Origin: an uncultured bacterium
GTDB taxonomy: Bacteria > Bacteroidota > Rhodothermia > Rhodothermales > Rubricoccaceae
DNA: 64,000 nucleotides
Assembly (NCBI GenBank): GCA_947493945.1
Contig: CANLSR010000003.1
Coordinates: 248,001 to 312,000, forward strand
Direction of reading: 5' to 3'
This document shows positions 8,411-16,069 of the stretch, piece after piece. Numbering within the stretch: the first letter of the stretch is position 1; the number at the start of each line of letters is the position of its first letter. The notes under the pieces were generated by a model. That model made no database searches. It saw nothing but the letters and a program-made list of their open reading frames with translations, and was not told where the DNA came from. A program made the position numbers and the translations under genes.

Positions 8411-8490
8411 GGAGCGGGAGAGCGGGAGAGCGGGAGAGCGGGAGAGCGGGAGAGCGGGAGAGCGGGAGAGCGGGAGAGCGGGAGAGCGGG
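8411..8490. repeat. tandem repeat, 10 x 8 bp (agagcggg)
   Basis: Exactly ten copies of agagcggg, the first with g in place of a. It fills the start-proximal part of the 225-base gap between the divergent wbqC-like gene (start 8410) and cruF (start 8636). The unit is not a multiple of three and the copies are nearly identical, as expected for a slippage-prone tract. Confidence 0.97.
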
Positions 8491-8635
8491 AATCTGACGC
8501 TGGCGGCGGGCGCCCGCCAGTCGGTGGCGCGAATCGTCGGCGGGTTCTGGGCGGGGGGCGGCCTGCCGGCGCGCGCGCCGGAACGGGAGCGACCTTGGCG
8601 CCGTCCGCACGACCGCCCCGGCCTCTCCCCTACGC

Positions 8636-9454
8636 ATGACCTCCCGCCGCGTTTTCCACCTCGTCCTCGGGCTGTTCGTCGCCACCATCGCGTTCGCCAT
8701 CCTGGGCACGCTGTCGCTGTTTATCGGGCCGGTGCGCGAGTTTTTCCTGCCCTACTACGCCGGCCTGGTCGCCGCGCCGACGTGGACGTACATGGCGCTG
8801 CTGCCCATCCTGTCGTTGGCGCTCTACTGGGACCAGCTGGGCGTACGGCGGTCGCTCCTGTTCCTGCTGGCGGCGAGCGTGATCGGGGCGGCCGCCGAGC
8901 TGCTGGGGACCAACTACGGCGTCCCCTTCGGGGCCTACAGCTACACCGACCGGCTGGGCGCCAAGATCCTGGGCGACGTGCCCTACTTTATCCCCACGTC
9001 GTGGTACGCGCTGGCGGTGCTGAGCTACGACCTGGCGGGCCGGCTGGGCGGCAACCGCTGGGTGCGCGCCTTGGGCACGGCCTTGTTCATGGTCGTGTGG
9101 GACGTGTCGCTGGACCCGGCCATGAACCAGGGCGGCGGCACGTTCGTGTTCTGGAGCTACCCCGGCGGCGGCGCCTTTTTCGGGATGCCGTGGGTCAACT
9201 GGGTGGGCTGGGCGGTGACGTCGGCGGCGATCTCGCTGGCGTTCGACGCGCTGGGCGGGCTCCGGCCGGCGGGGACGGAGTTGACGGCGCGGTGGGCGCC
9301 GGCCGTCTACGCGCTCAACGTGTTCTTCCCGATCTCGATCTGCTTCCTCTACGGCCTGCCGCTGGCGGGCGTGATCGGGACGCTGACGCTGGCGGCGTCG
9401 CTGGCGGTCGTCCGCTGGCGGTCGCGGTCGGCGCCGAGATTGGCGGTGGCGTAG
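8636..9454 (+). CDS. cruF: CruF-type carotenoid 1',2'-hydratase
   Basis: Integral membrane protein of the carotenoid biosynthesis (DUF422) family; CruF adds water to the psi end group of gamma-carotene-like carotenoids, giving the tertiary hydroxyl found in salinixanthin and related pigments. The 272-residue product has seven or so hydrophobic helices. Conserved acidic/aromatic motifs include LGTNYGVPFGAYSYTD, the PTSWYALA segment and WDVSLDPAMNQGGGTFVFW. The ATG at 8636 follows a pyrimidine-rich leader without a Shine-Dalgarno site. It is directly followed by crtB, which supports a carotenoid role; hydratase specificity is inferred from the family. Confidence 0.85.
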   Translation: MTSRRVFHLVLGLFVATIAFAILGTLSLFIGPVREFFLPYYAGLVAAPTWTYMALLPILSLALYWDQLGVRRSLLFLLAASVIGAAAELLGTNYGVPFGAYSYTDRLGAKILGDVPYFIPTSWYALAVLSYDLAGRLGGNRWVRALGTALFMVVWDVSLDPAMNQGGGTFVFWSYPGGGAFFGMPWVNWVGWAVTSAAISLAFDALGGLRPAGTELTARWAPAVYALNVFFPISICFLYGLPLAGVIGTLTLAASLAVVRWRSRSAPRLAVA

Positions 9455-9456
9455 CC

Positions 9457-10434
9457 GTGGCCGTGGCGCCTCGACACGCTGCGCGGTTCGTCGCGCCCCA
9501 GGCGCCCGAGCCGGGCGCCTGGCGCCGCGTGGAGGATCGCTATCTCCGACGCGCGTTCCGCCACCACAGTCGCACGTTCTCGCTGGCGACGCGCCTGCTG
9601 CCGCGCGCCGAGCGGCTGCCCGTCGCCGTGCTCTACCTCTACTGCCGCACCGTCGACACGCTGGCCGACGAGCGCGTACACGAGATCGGGGTCGACGCCG
9701 CGCGCGCCGAGCTCGACACGCTTGGCCACGGCCTGGCGGAGACGTTGGGCGGGCGCCCGCCGGCCGGTCCGCACGCGCTCTTGTGGCGACGGCTGGCCGA
9801 GGTCCACGGCTGCTACGACTTGCCCGCCCACCCGCTCCGCCAGCTGCTCGACGGCGCGCGCTGGGACCTCGACGGCCGGCCGGTCGAGAGCACGGCCGAC
9901 CTGCTGCACTATTCGGACTTGGTGGCCGGCTCGGTCGGCGCCGCCATGCTGCCGTTCCTGGTCCGCCACGCGGCCGACCGCGAGCGGCTGGACGCGCCGG
10001 CGCGCGCGCTGGGCGTGGCCATGCAGATCACCAACATCCTGCGCGACGTGGGCGAGGACTGGCGCGACCTCGGCCGCACCTACCTCCCCGCCGACGCCCT
10101 CCGCCAGCGCGGCGTGGACCTGGGCACTGCCGTCCCGGCCGGGCCGCCCGTGCCCGACGCCTACCGCGCGCTCGTCGAAGACCTGATGGCCCAGGCCGAG
10201 GCGCTCTACGACACCGCCGACGCCGGCATCCGCGACCTTCGGCCCACGGCTCAAGCCGGCGTCCGGGGCGCCGCGCGGATGTACCGCGAGTTCCTCAACG
10301 CGGTGCGCGCCAATGGCTACGACAACCTGTCGCGCCGCGCCGCCGTGCCGACGCGCCGCAAGCTGGTCGCGCTGGTGGGCGACGGCTACGCCCGCCGCCG
10401 CGCCCGGCTGGCGGACCGCGCCGGCGCGCTGTGA
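9457..10434 (+). CDS. crtB: phytoene synthase
   Basis: Condenses two geranylgeranyl diphosphates to phytoene, the first committed step to C40 carotenoids. Both aspartate-rich Mg-diphosphate motifs are intact: DTLADE near residue 67 and DVGED near residue 195 in QITNILRDVGEDWRDLGRTY. No ATG exists before residue ~189, so the start is GTG, at 9457 (two bases after the cruF stop) or 9463. That gives 325 or 323 residues, normal for the family. The next gene's GTG overlaps the stop codon by four bases, so the cruF-crtB-acyltransferase run is likely translationally coupled. Confidence 0.95.
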   Translation: MAVAPRHAARFVAPQAPEPGAWRRVEDRYLRRAFRHHSRTFSLATRLLPRAERLPVAVLYLYCRTVDTLADERVHEIGVDAARAELDTLGHGLAETLGGRPPAGPHALLWRRLAEVHGCYDLPAHPLRQLLDGARWDLDGRPVESTADLLHYSDLVAGSVGAAMLPFLVRHAADRERLDAPARALGVAMQITNILRDVGEDWRDLGRTYLPADALRQRGVDLGTAVPAGPPVPDAYRALVEDLMAQAEALYDTADAGIRDLRPTAQAGVRGAARMYREFLNAVRANGYDNLSRRAAVPTRRKLVALVGDGYARRRARLADRAGAL

Positions 10435-11186
10435 GCCGGCCCGATCACGCCCGGCCCGATCACGCCCGGCCCGACGGATTGGGCGCCCGGCTGGCGCGCC
10501 GCTTTGCCGAGCGGACCATCGACCGCGACCTGCGCGCCGGCCTGCGCCGCGCCGTCGGCGTGGGCGGCGTGGACGACCCGGCGCCGGGCCGCCCGCTCGT
10601 GCTCGTCGCCAACCACCACGTCTACCCCGACAGCTTCCTGCTGTGGCACCTGATCACGCGCGTCTGGGGCCGGCCGATGGCGGTCTGGATGGAGGCGTGG
10701 GACCGGGCGCCGCTGTTCGGCCCCATCGGCGCCCTGCCCTTCCCCGCCGACGACCCGCGCCGCCGCGTGCGGACGATCCGCGAGACGGCCCGCCGCATGA
10801 CCGAGGCGCCCGCGACGGCGCTCTACCTCTACCCCGAGGGCGGGATGCGCGTGCCCGAGGACGGCCTGGGCGAGTTCAAGGCCGACCTCCCGCGCCTGGC
10901 GCGCCTGCTGCCCGAGACCGTGGCCTGGGTGCCCGTCGGCATCCGGACGTCGTGGTGGGGCGAGGCGCGGCCGACGGCCATCGTCGCCGTCGGGCCGGCC
11001 GCCGACGCGCCCGCCGACGCGCGGCGCCAGCTGGAGGCGGCGATGGCGCGCGCCCAGGCGGCCCGGCCCGGCGACCTCGACACGGGCGCCGCCCGCGAGC
11101 TGCTCGCGGGCACCGTCGGCGCCGACGAGCGGTGGGACCTGTCGCGCCTGGCGCCGCTGTTCGAGCGGTGGACGTTCGGGCCGTAG
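10431..11186 (+). CDS. PlsC-type acyltransferase, probably carotenoid glycoside acylation
   Basis: A 251-residue glycerol-3-phosphate/lysophospholipid acyltransferase-family protein. The catalytic HX4D block is present as NHHVYPDSF, followed by the substrate-binding YLYPEGGMR region, equivalent to FPEGTRS. The GTG start overlaps the crtB stop (GTGA). Residues 3-15 come from two and a half copies of a 15-base repeat encoding HARPD. Placement beside crtB, cruF and a glycosyltransferase suggests that it esterifies a sugar on a carotenoid, as expected for CruD-like steps to salinixanthin-type pigments. The fold is confident; a phospholipid substrate cannot be excluded. Confidence 0.8.
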   Translation: MSRPDHARPDHARPDGLGARLARRFAERTIDRDLRAGLRRAVGVGGVDDPAPGRPLVLVANHHVYPDSFLLWHLITRVWGRPMAVWMEAWDRAPLFGPIGALPFPADDPRRRVRTIRETARRMTEAPATALYLYPEGGMRVPEDGLGEFKADLPRLARLLPETVAWVPVGIRTSWWGEARPTAIVAVGPAADAPADARRQLEAAMARAQAARPGDLDTGAARELLAGTVGADERWDLSRLAPLFERWTFGP

Positions 11187-11309
11187 CGCACGGGGACGCT
11201 GCGCCGCAGGCTCGACGGCTCGCCAGCGGGCGCCGCCAGCGGCTCGCGTGTGGACGCGCAACGGGGCGTGAACCTTCGGTGGCGTGCGCGCCGTGGCACC
11301 GGCGCCCGC

Positions 11310-11317
11310 TAGGTTGA
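11310..11317 (+). promoter_or_regulatory. candidate promoter before the helical-repeat gene
   Basis: TAGGTTGA, a TAnnTT word, lies 30 bases before the ATG at 11347 in the 160-base gap after the acyltransferase gene. The match is weak. Confidence 0.3.
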
Positions 11318-11346
11318 CGTTCGGTCCTCGAACCGCCCCTCCGCCT

Positions 11347-12003
11347 ATGCTCGTCCTCATCGCCACGCTCCTGACGAGCCTCGGCCCAGCGCTGGGGGCC
11401 GGGGCGTCCGACGTGTCGCCGACCATCCGCGACTCGCTGACCGTCTACTACGCCCGCCAGGACACGGCGGGCGTCGAGCGGCTCTACCGCACCCAGGCGC
11501 GGACCCGCACCGACCGGCTGCTCTGCCTCTACCGCCTCTACCCGATGACGCTCGACGCGCGGTGGATCGAGGACATCCCGTCGGACGCCGGCGTCACGTC
11601 GGCCCGCGACCTGTCCCTGATCGCGGCGCTGTGGGGCTACCGCGCCGCGAGCGGCCCGGCGTGGAAGCTGCCGACCTACGGCCGCCGCTCGGACCGCATC
11701 CTGGGCCAGGCGTTGGCGCTGGACCCAACCGAGCCGTACGCGCTGCTCGTCCGCGGCCAGGGGCTGTACTACAAGCCGCGCGTGTTCGGCGGCGACCTGG
11801 GGCGGGCGCGCCAGACGTTCGAGCAGCTCCGGGCGCGTCTCGGGAGCGGGCGCGTGCCCGGCCTCCACCCGTTCGAGGCCGAGGTCTGGATCTGGATGGC
11901 CGTCCGCCGCCAGGACGACGCGGCCGGCGCCCGGCTCCGGCAGCGCCTGCTGGCCCGCCGCCCGCCGCGCATCTTCCACCAGTTCCTGGTCGACCCTCCG
12001 TGA
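11347..12003 (+). CDS. exported helical-repeat (TPR-like) protein, function unknown
   Basis: A 218-residue protein with a signal-peptide-like start (MLVLIATLLTSLGPALGAGA) and a mostly helical body. Segments such as SDRILGQALALDPTEPYALLVRGQGLYY read like a tetratricopeptide pair (the ALALDP signature). Its GTGA overlap with the downstream glycosyltransferase shows coupling to that gene, so a periplasmic role in the same pigment pathway is possible. No catalytic motif is recognised. The ATG at 11347 is chosen over an upstream in-frame start at 11284 because only it gives a clean signal sequence. Confidence 0.65.
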   Translation: MLVLIATLLTSLGPALGAGASDVSPTIRDSLTVYYARQDTAGVERLYRTQARTRTDRLLCLYRLYPMTLDARWIEDIPSDAGVTSARDLSLIAALWGYRAASGPAWKLPTYGRRSDRILGQALALDPTEPYALLVRGQGLYYKPRVFGGDLGRARQTFEQLRARLGSGRVPGLHPFEAEVWIWMAVRRQDDAAGARLRQRLLARRPPRIFHQFLVDPP

Positions 12004-13094
12004 CCGTCCTCCTCGCGGTCGTGCTGGCGCTCCACGCGGGCGTGGCGGTGGTGCTGGCGGCCAACCTCGCCGCGCTCGCCCGCCAGCGACGACGGACGCT
12101 CCCCACAGACCTCCCGACGGTCTCGGTGCTGGTGCCGGCCCGCAACGAGGAGCGCAACCTCGCGCTGCTCCTGCCGACGCTGCTCGGCCAGCGCGGCGTC
12201 GACCTCCAGGTGGTCGTGGTGGACGACGCCAGCGAAGACGGCACCTGGGACGTGCTCCAGGCTCATGCCAACGAGTGCCTGACGGCCGTGCGCGGGACCG
12301 GCCCCCCGCCCGGCTGGGTCGGCAAGCCGCACGCGCTCTACCAAGCGGCCGAGCGTGCCACGGGCGCCGTGTTCGTGTTCCTCGACGCCGACGCCCAGCT
12401 CCGCGACGACGGCGCGCTGGCGCGGTTGGCCGGGCGGTGGCAGGGCAACGGCGGCGCCGGCACGGCGCTCACCGGCCTGCCGCGCTACCTCGACCGCGGG
12501 CCGGGCGCGCTCATGACCAGCCTGGTGCCGTTCGCCGTGCTGGCGGCGTTGCCGGTCTGGCTGGTCCCGCGCGTCCGCGCCGCCTCACTGAGCGCGCTCA
12601 ACGGCCAGGTCTGGGTCCTCGGCGCCGACGACTACCGCCGGCTGGCGCCGCACGAGGCGGTCCAGAACGAGGTCCTGGAGGACGTGATGATCGGGCGCTT
12701 CCTCAAGCGGTCCGGCGTCCGCCTGTTCTTCCAGGACCTGACGGGCGAGGTCGCCGTCCGGATGTACCGGTCGTTTGGCGAGGCCTGGCGCGGCTTCCAG
12801 AAGAACGCCTACCTGCTCGCGGGCGGCCGGCCGGTCCCGGCCGCCGCGTTCTTCGCGCTCTACAGCGTCACCTGGGTAGCGCCGAGCCTGCTGTGGCTGG
12901 GCGGCGGCGCGTTCTGGGTCCCGCTCGTGACGCTCACGCTCCTCAAGCTGGCCATCGACCGGGCGGCGCGGCTCCCGCTCTGGATCAGCGCGCTCGCCCC
13001 GCTGGCGCTCGCCCTGGGCGCGGCGTTGCAGCTCGACTCCGCCCGCGCCCACGCGACCGGCGCGGTGGCCTGGAAGGGCCGGAGCGTCGGGTAA
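12000..13094 (+). CDS. family 2 glycosyltransferase (CruC/HpnB-like)
   Basis: Membrane-bound GT-A glycosyltransferase of 364 residues. An N-terminal helix precedes VPARNEERNLALLL and VVVVDDASEDGT, the nucleotide-sugar half. FLDADAQL carries the DxD metal site, and NEVLEDVMIGRFLK is the catalytic-base/acceptor motif. Two or three C-terminal helices follow. This architecture matches carotenoid and hopanoid glycosyltransferases. With cruF, crtB and a PlsC-like acyltransferase nearby, it likely glucosylates the CruF-made hydroxyl. The GTG start overlaps the previous stop (GTGA). The sugar and acceptor are inferred from context only. Confidence 0.82.
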   Translation: MTVLLAVVLALHAGVAVVLAANLAALARQRRRTLPTDLPTVSVLVPARNEERNLALLLPTLLGQRGVDLQVVVVDDASEDGTWDVLQAHANECLTAVRGTGPPPGWVGKPHALYQAAERATGAVFVFLDADAQLRDDGALARLAGRWQGNGGAGTALTGLPRYLDRGPGALMTSLVPFAVLAALPVWLVPRVRAASLSALNGQVWVLGADDYRRLAPHEAVQNEVLEDVMIGRFLKRSGVRLFFQDLTGEVAVRMYRSFGEAWRGFQKNAYLLAGGRPVPAAAFFALYSVTWVAPSLLWLGGGAFWVPLVTLTLLKLAIDRAARLPLWISALAPLALALGAALQLDSARAHATGAVAWKGRSVG

Positions 13095-13232
13095 GCGCGA
13101 GAGGCGGAGGACGTGCGGGAAGTGGCTGCCCGCCGGGCGCTGGCGCCAGCGGCCGGCGAGGATGGAGAGGCAGAACAAATCCTCCCCAACCTCCCCGCTA
13201 GCGCGCAGTTCAGAATCGTGTACGCCCTCCTC

Positions 13233-13342
13233 GTCATCCTGAGCTTGTCGAAGGATCTCAGCGCCGACCCTCCGAGCCGTCGGCGCCGGTGCCGACGTCC
13301 TGAGCGTCCGAGTCGAGATCCTTCGCGTTCGCTCAGGATGAC
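13233..13342. repeat. dispersed inverted repeat, copy 1 (110 bp)
   Basis: Outer arms gtcatcctgagc and gctcaggatgac bound a second imperfect pair (gaaggatctc/gagatccttcg) and a GC-rich core with cggcgccggtgccg. It lies in the 266-base gap between the convergent glycosyltransferase and secretin genes. Core and arms recur at 23942-24095 and the arms again at 63751-63872. Such gtcatcctgagc elements occur as abundant noncoding repeats in many high-GC bacteria. Confidence 0.9.
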
Positions 13343-13360
13343 ACCCATTTGAGCTCTGCG

Positions 13361-14785
13361 CTAGCGCTCGCGCGAGTCGACCGGGGCGTCGACGCCCGGG
13401 AGGACCACGGGCGGGCGCTCGGGCTGGGGCAGCGGCTCGATGCCGAACCGGAGCACGCGCTCCTCGGCGTCGCGGCGCTCCTGCTGGAGCAGCGCGCGCG
13501 GGAGCTCCTGGCCCTGGCGCGTCCGCATGTCGTCGGCGACGCGGGCGCGGAGCACGATGATGATCTCGTTCTGCTGCACCTGGCGCTGCTTGTAGCTGAA
13601 GAAGAAGTTGAGGACCGGGATGTCGCGCAGGATCGGGACCCCGCGCCGGACCGTCGTCTCGTCGGTCGAGGTCAGCCCGCCGACGGCCCGCATCTCGCCC
13701 GACAAGACCGGGAGCTGGGTCGTCACGTTGTCCTTGTTGATCGCCACGCCGTCGCCGGACGGGATCGCCGTCGACTTCTCGACCTTGACGTTGAGGTGGA
13801 TAAACTCGACCGGGTCGCCCACGCGCTCGTCCACGATCAGCGTCGGCGTGACCTCGATGATGGTGCCGGTCGAGAAAAACTGGGTGATCGCGTTGCCCTG
13901 GAAGTCGCGGACCGTGACGGGGATGTCCTGGCCGCTCTGCAACCGGCCCTGCTGGCCGCTCTGGACGACGGTAAACGGCGTGGCCACGGTCTGGCCGTAG
14001 CCCTGCTCCTCGAAGTAGCGGAACACGTTCAAGACCTGGCTCAGCTCGATCCGGTCGTTGGTGGCCTCGATAAAGCCGTCCAAGGCGTCGAAGAACGAGC
14101 CGGCGTTGACGAAGAACTTGGTCTCGGCCCCCTGCCCCTCGCCGCCGTCCACGCCGCCGACGCCGCCCCCACCACTGGCGACGGCCTCGCCGAACAGGGC
14201 CGGCCAGTTGGCGCCGACCTCGCGCGCCCGGCGCGAGTTGAGCTGGAAGATGACCGCGTCGATCCGGATCTCGCGCGTGTCGGCCGTGGCCGGGAGCGGC
14301 GCCGCGGCCGGCCCGCCGGCGGACGCCGCCACCGGGGCCGTCGCGCCGATCACGCTGGCGGACCCGCCGTCGGTGGTGGTGGCCACCAGCGTGGGCTCCG
14401 TCACCACGAAGAAGCCCTCCGACTCCGCAAAGTCGAGCATGTGCCGGTCCAGCACCAGCTCGAAGGCGTCGATAAAGTGGACGCCCGAGAGCGCCACGCC
14501 GATGGGCTCGGTGCGGTCCAGCGGGTCCACGACGCGCTTGCCCGTCACGCGGAAGAACGTCGGGTTGACCAGCCGGAAAAACTGGTTCATCGGCGTCGAG
14601 GCCGGGAACGAGACCAGCTCGTCGGCCGGCACGTAGCCGCGGACGACGCCGTCGCTGGCCCGCTGGGCGTGGGCGTCGGGCGAGAGCGCCGTCGCGGCCG
14701 CGAGCACCGCCACCCCGATTAGGGTCGCGGAACGCAACAGGGCGGCGAGCGCGCCGGGGCGCCGGAGGGGGGTCGGGGAGGTCAT
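13361..14785 (-). CDS. secretin of the pilus/secretion machine
   Basis: Outer-membrane secretin (GspD/PilQ superfamily), 474 residues, expected to form the gated ring through which a pilus or substrate leaves. The ATG at 14785 gives a signal peptide ending near ALSPDAHAQ. The C-terminal secretin domain is clear: VFRYFEEQGYGQTVATPFTV, the VTPTLIVDE strand, LPVLSGEMRAVGGL and the signature VPILRDIPVLNFFFSYK followed by NEIIIVLRARV. The N-terminal part is short, with only one or two ring domains and no AMIN domain. It is last in a minus-strand run with PilO/P-, PilM/N- and PilT-like genes. A type IV pilus and a type II secretion role are both possible. Confidence 0.88.
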   Translation of the reverse strand: MTSPTPLRRPGALAALLRSATLIGVAVLAAATALSPDAHAQRASDGVVRGYVPADELVSFPASTPMNQFFRLVNPTFFRVTGKRVVDPLDRTEPIGVALSGVHFIDAFELVLDRHMLDFAESEGFFVVTEPTLVATTTDGGSASVIGATAPVAASAGGPAAAPLPATADTREIRIDAVIFQLNSRRAREVGANWPALFGEAVASGGGGVGGVDGGEGQGAETKFFVNAGSFFDALDGFIEATNDRIELSQVLNVFRYFEEQGYGQTVATPFTVVQSGQQGRLQSGQDIPVTVRDFQGNAITQFFSTGTIIEVTPTLIVDERVGDPVEFIHLNVKVEKSTAIPSGDGVAINKDNVTTQLPVLSGEMRAVGGLTSTDETTVRRGVPILRDIPVLNFFFSYKQRQVQQNEIIIVLRARVADDMRTRQGQELPRALLQQERRDAEERVLRFGIEPLPQPERPPVVLPGVDAPVDSRER

Positions 14786-14877
14786 GGGTCGGGGGTAGAA
14801 ACGTCGGTTGGGAACGGGCGGGCAGGGGGCGCAACGGAGGCGGGCCGGATGGCCCCCGGCTCGTCGCGCGCCGCCCG

Positions 14878-15939
14878 TCACTCGTCCTGGGGCGTGCGCG
14901 GCGTGGGCTCGGCGGCCTGGTAGGTGCCCGCCTCGGCGGCCTCGGGCGTGCCCGGCGCCGGCGGCGCGCTCTGGAGCATCGGCCCGGCTGGGACGGGGCG
15001 CGTGCGGGGCGAGAGAAACTGGCGCCCGAGCGCCTGGCGGTAGCGCTCGCCGGTCTCCAGGTCCATCTCGACGCGCTCCCGGATCCCGCCGCGGTTGTAG
15101 TCGATGGTGACGCGCGCCCGCTGGGGGTCCACGTTGGCGACGCGGCCGAGGTGGACGCGCTCGCCGGCCCGGAGCTGGCGGAGCTCGCCGCCGCGGTCGA
15201 ACACGGCCGTCCCGCCGATCACGCTCACCAGCGGGTCGGTCTCCGGCTCCACCAGGTCGTCGGTGTTGGGCGGCAGCTCCTCCAGGATAAACGGGAAGAA
15301 CGGGTTGACGGCCGCGCGGCGCGCTGGGAACGCGGCCGCGGGCGGGACGACGGCGCTGTCGGGCGCCGAGACGTCGGCGTTGGTGCTGAAGTAGGCGTCG
15401 ACGGCCATCGCGAACTCGGCCAGCACCACCTGGCGGCCCGGCCGGTCCTCGCCGCCGCCCACCGTCGTCACCTTCTTCTTGACCGACAGGTCGCGCACCC
15501 GGTACATCCCGCGGCCGTTCTCGGCGTGCCAGATGTAGGCGTACAGGCTCTCGAAGTAGGCTTCGCCCGTCACCTGGTAGGTGTAGTAGCTCGCCGTGGG
15601 GCCGGGCGTGACGCCGGTCAGCGCCAGGTCGAAGCGCTGGAAGCCACGCGACGAGAGCGCGTTGAGGTAGGCCACCACGTCGGCCGACGACAGCTCTTTG
15701 GGCAGCACCTTGTAGCGCGTGTTCCAGCGGGCGAGCGTGGCCGCGGCCTCCTCGCTGGCGGTCGCCTCCTGGGCGATCAGCGTCTCGACCTCGGCGTCGC
15801 GGTTCTCGATGGCCTCGATCTCGGCCTCGATCGCCTCCAGCTCGTCCGGCTGCTGCCTCTGGGTCACGAGGTACCCCCCGCCCACGGCCGCGGCCAGGAA
15901 GACGGAGAGCAGGAGCGTGTTGATGACGTCGTTGGACAT
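14878..15939 (-). CDS. PilO-PilP-like inner-membrane fusion protein
   Basis: A 353-residue protein between secretin and PilM-PilN. Residues 5-25 form one membrane anchor, and 30-70 a Glu/Ala-rich coiled coil (DELEAIEAEIEAIENRDAEV). Residues ~75-185 resemble the ferredoxin-like periplasmic domain of PilO. After a proline-rich linker, residues ~245-315 form a small beta domain (VSVIGGTAVFDRGGELRQLR, LGRVANVDPQRARVTID) resembling the PilP/GspC homology domain that docks on secretin. A single protein would thus bridge inner-membrane platform and secretin. The fusion is inferred from gene order and fold-level resemblance, not strong motif identity. Confidence 0.65.
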   Translation of the reverse strand: MSNDVINTLLLSVFLAAAVGGGYLVTQRQQPDELEAIEAEIEAIENRDAEVETLIAQEATASEEAAATLARWNTRYKVLPKELSSADVVAYLNALSSRGFQRFDLALTGVTPGPTASYYTYQVTGEAYFESLYAYIWHAENGRGMYRVRDLSVKKKVTTVGGGEDRPGRQVVLAEFAMAVDAYFSTNADVSAPDSAVVPPAAAFPARRAAVNPFFPFILEELPPNTDDLVEPETDPLVSVIGGTAVFDRGGELRQLRAGERVHLGRVANVDPQRARVTIDYNRGGIRERVEMDLETGERYRQALGRQFLSPRTRPVPAGPMLQSAPPAPGTPEAAEAGTYQAAEPTPRTPQDE

Positions 15940-16069
15940 GGCTCGGGGCGGGCGTAGAAGTCGGTTGCGGTTCGGGGTCCGCTCGGGTACGTGATGCGCG
16001 GTCTGTCTGCGGGCTCGACGGCCGCGCGAGAGGCTCACGCGTCCCGGGTCACGCGTCTCTCTGGTCGGA

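Noticed and set aside
8411..8490. CRISPR array
   Set aside because: Units are 8 bp and contiguous without spacers; no cas genes in the window.
8407..8709. 100-residue minus frame with SRSPALPL repeats
   Set aside because: It is only the translation of the 8-bp tandem repeat and antisense to the cruF start.
8524..9456. N-terminal extension of crtB across cruF
   Set aside because: Out-of-frame reading of cruF; phytoene synthase homology starts only after the GTG at 9457.
10313..11317. 334-residue Arg/Pro-rich plus frame over the acyltransferase
   Set aside because: Low-complexity shadow frame; the true frame carries the HX4D motif.
13233..13342. Rho-independent terminator for the convergent genes
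   Set aside because: Stem is long and interrupted with no T-run, and the same element occurs elsewhere; it is better explained as a dispersed repeat.
13113..13352. 79-residue plus frame with VILSLSKDL
   Set aside because: Translation of dispersed repeat copy 1; the same words arise from every copy of this element.
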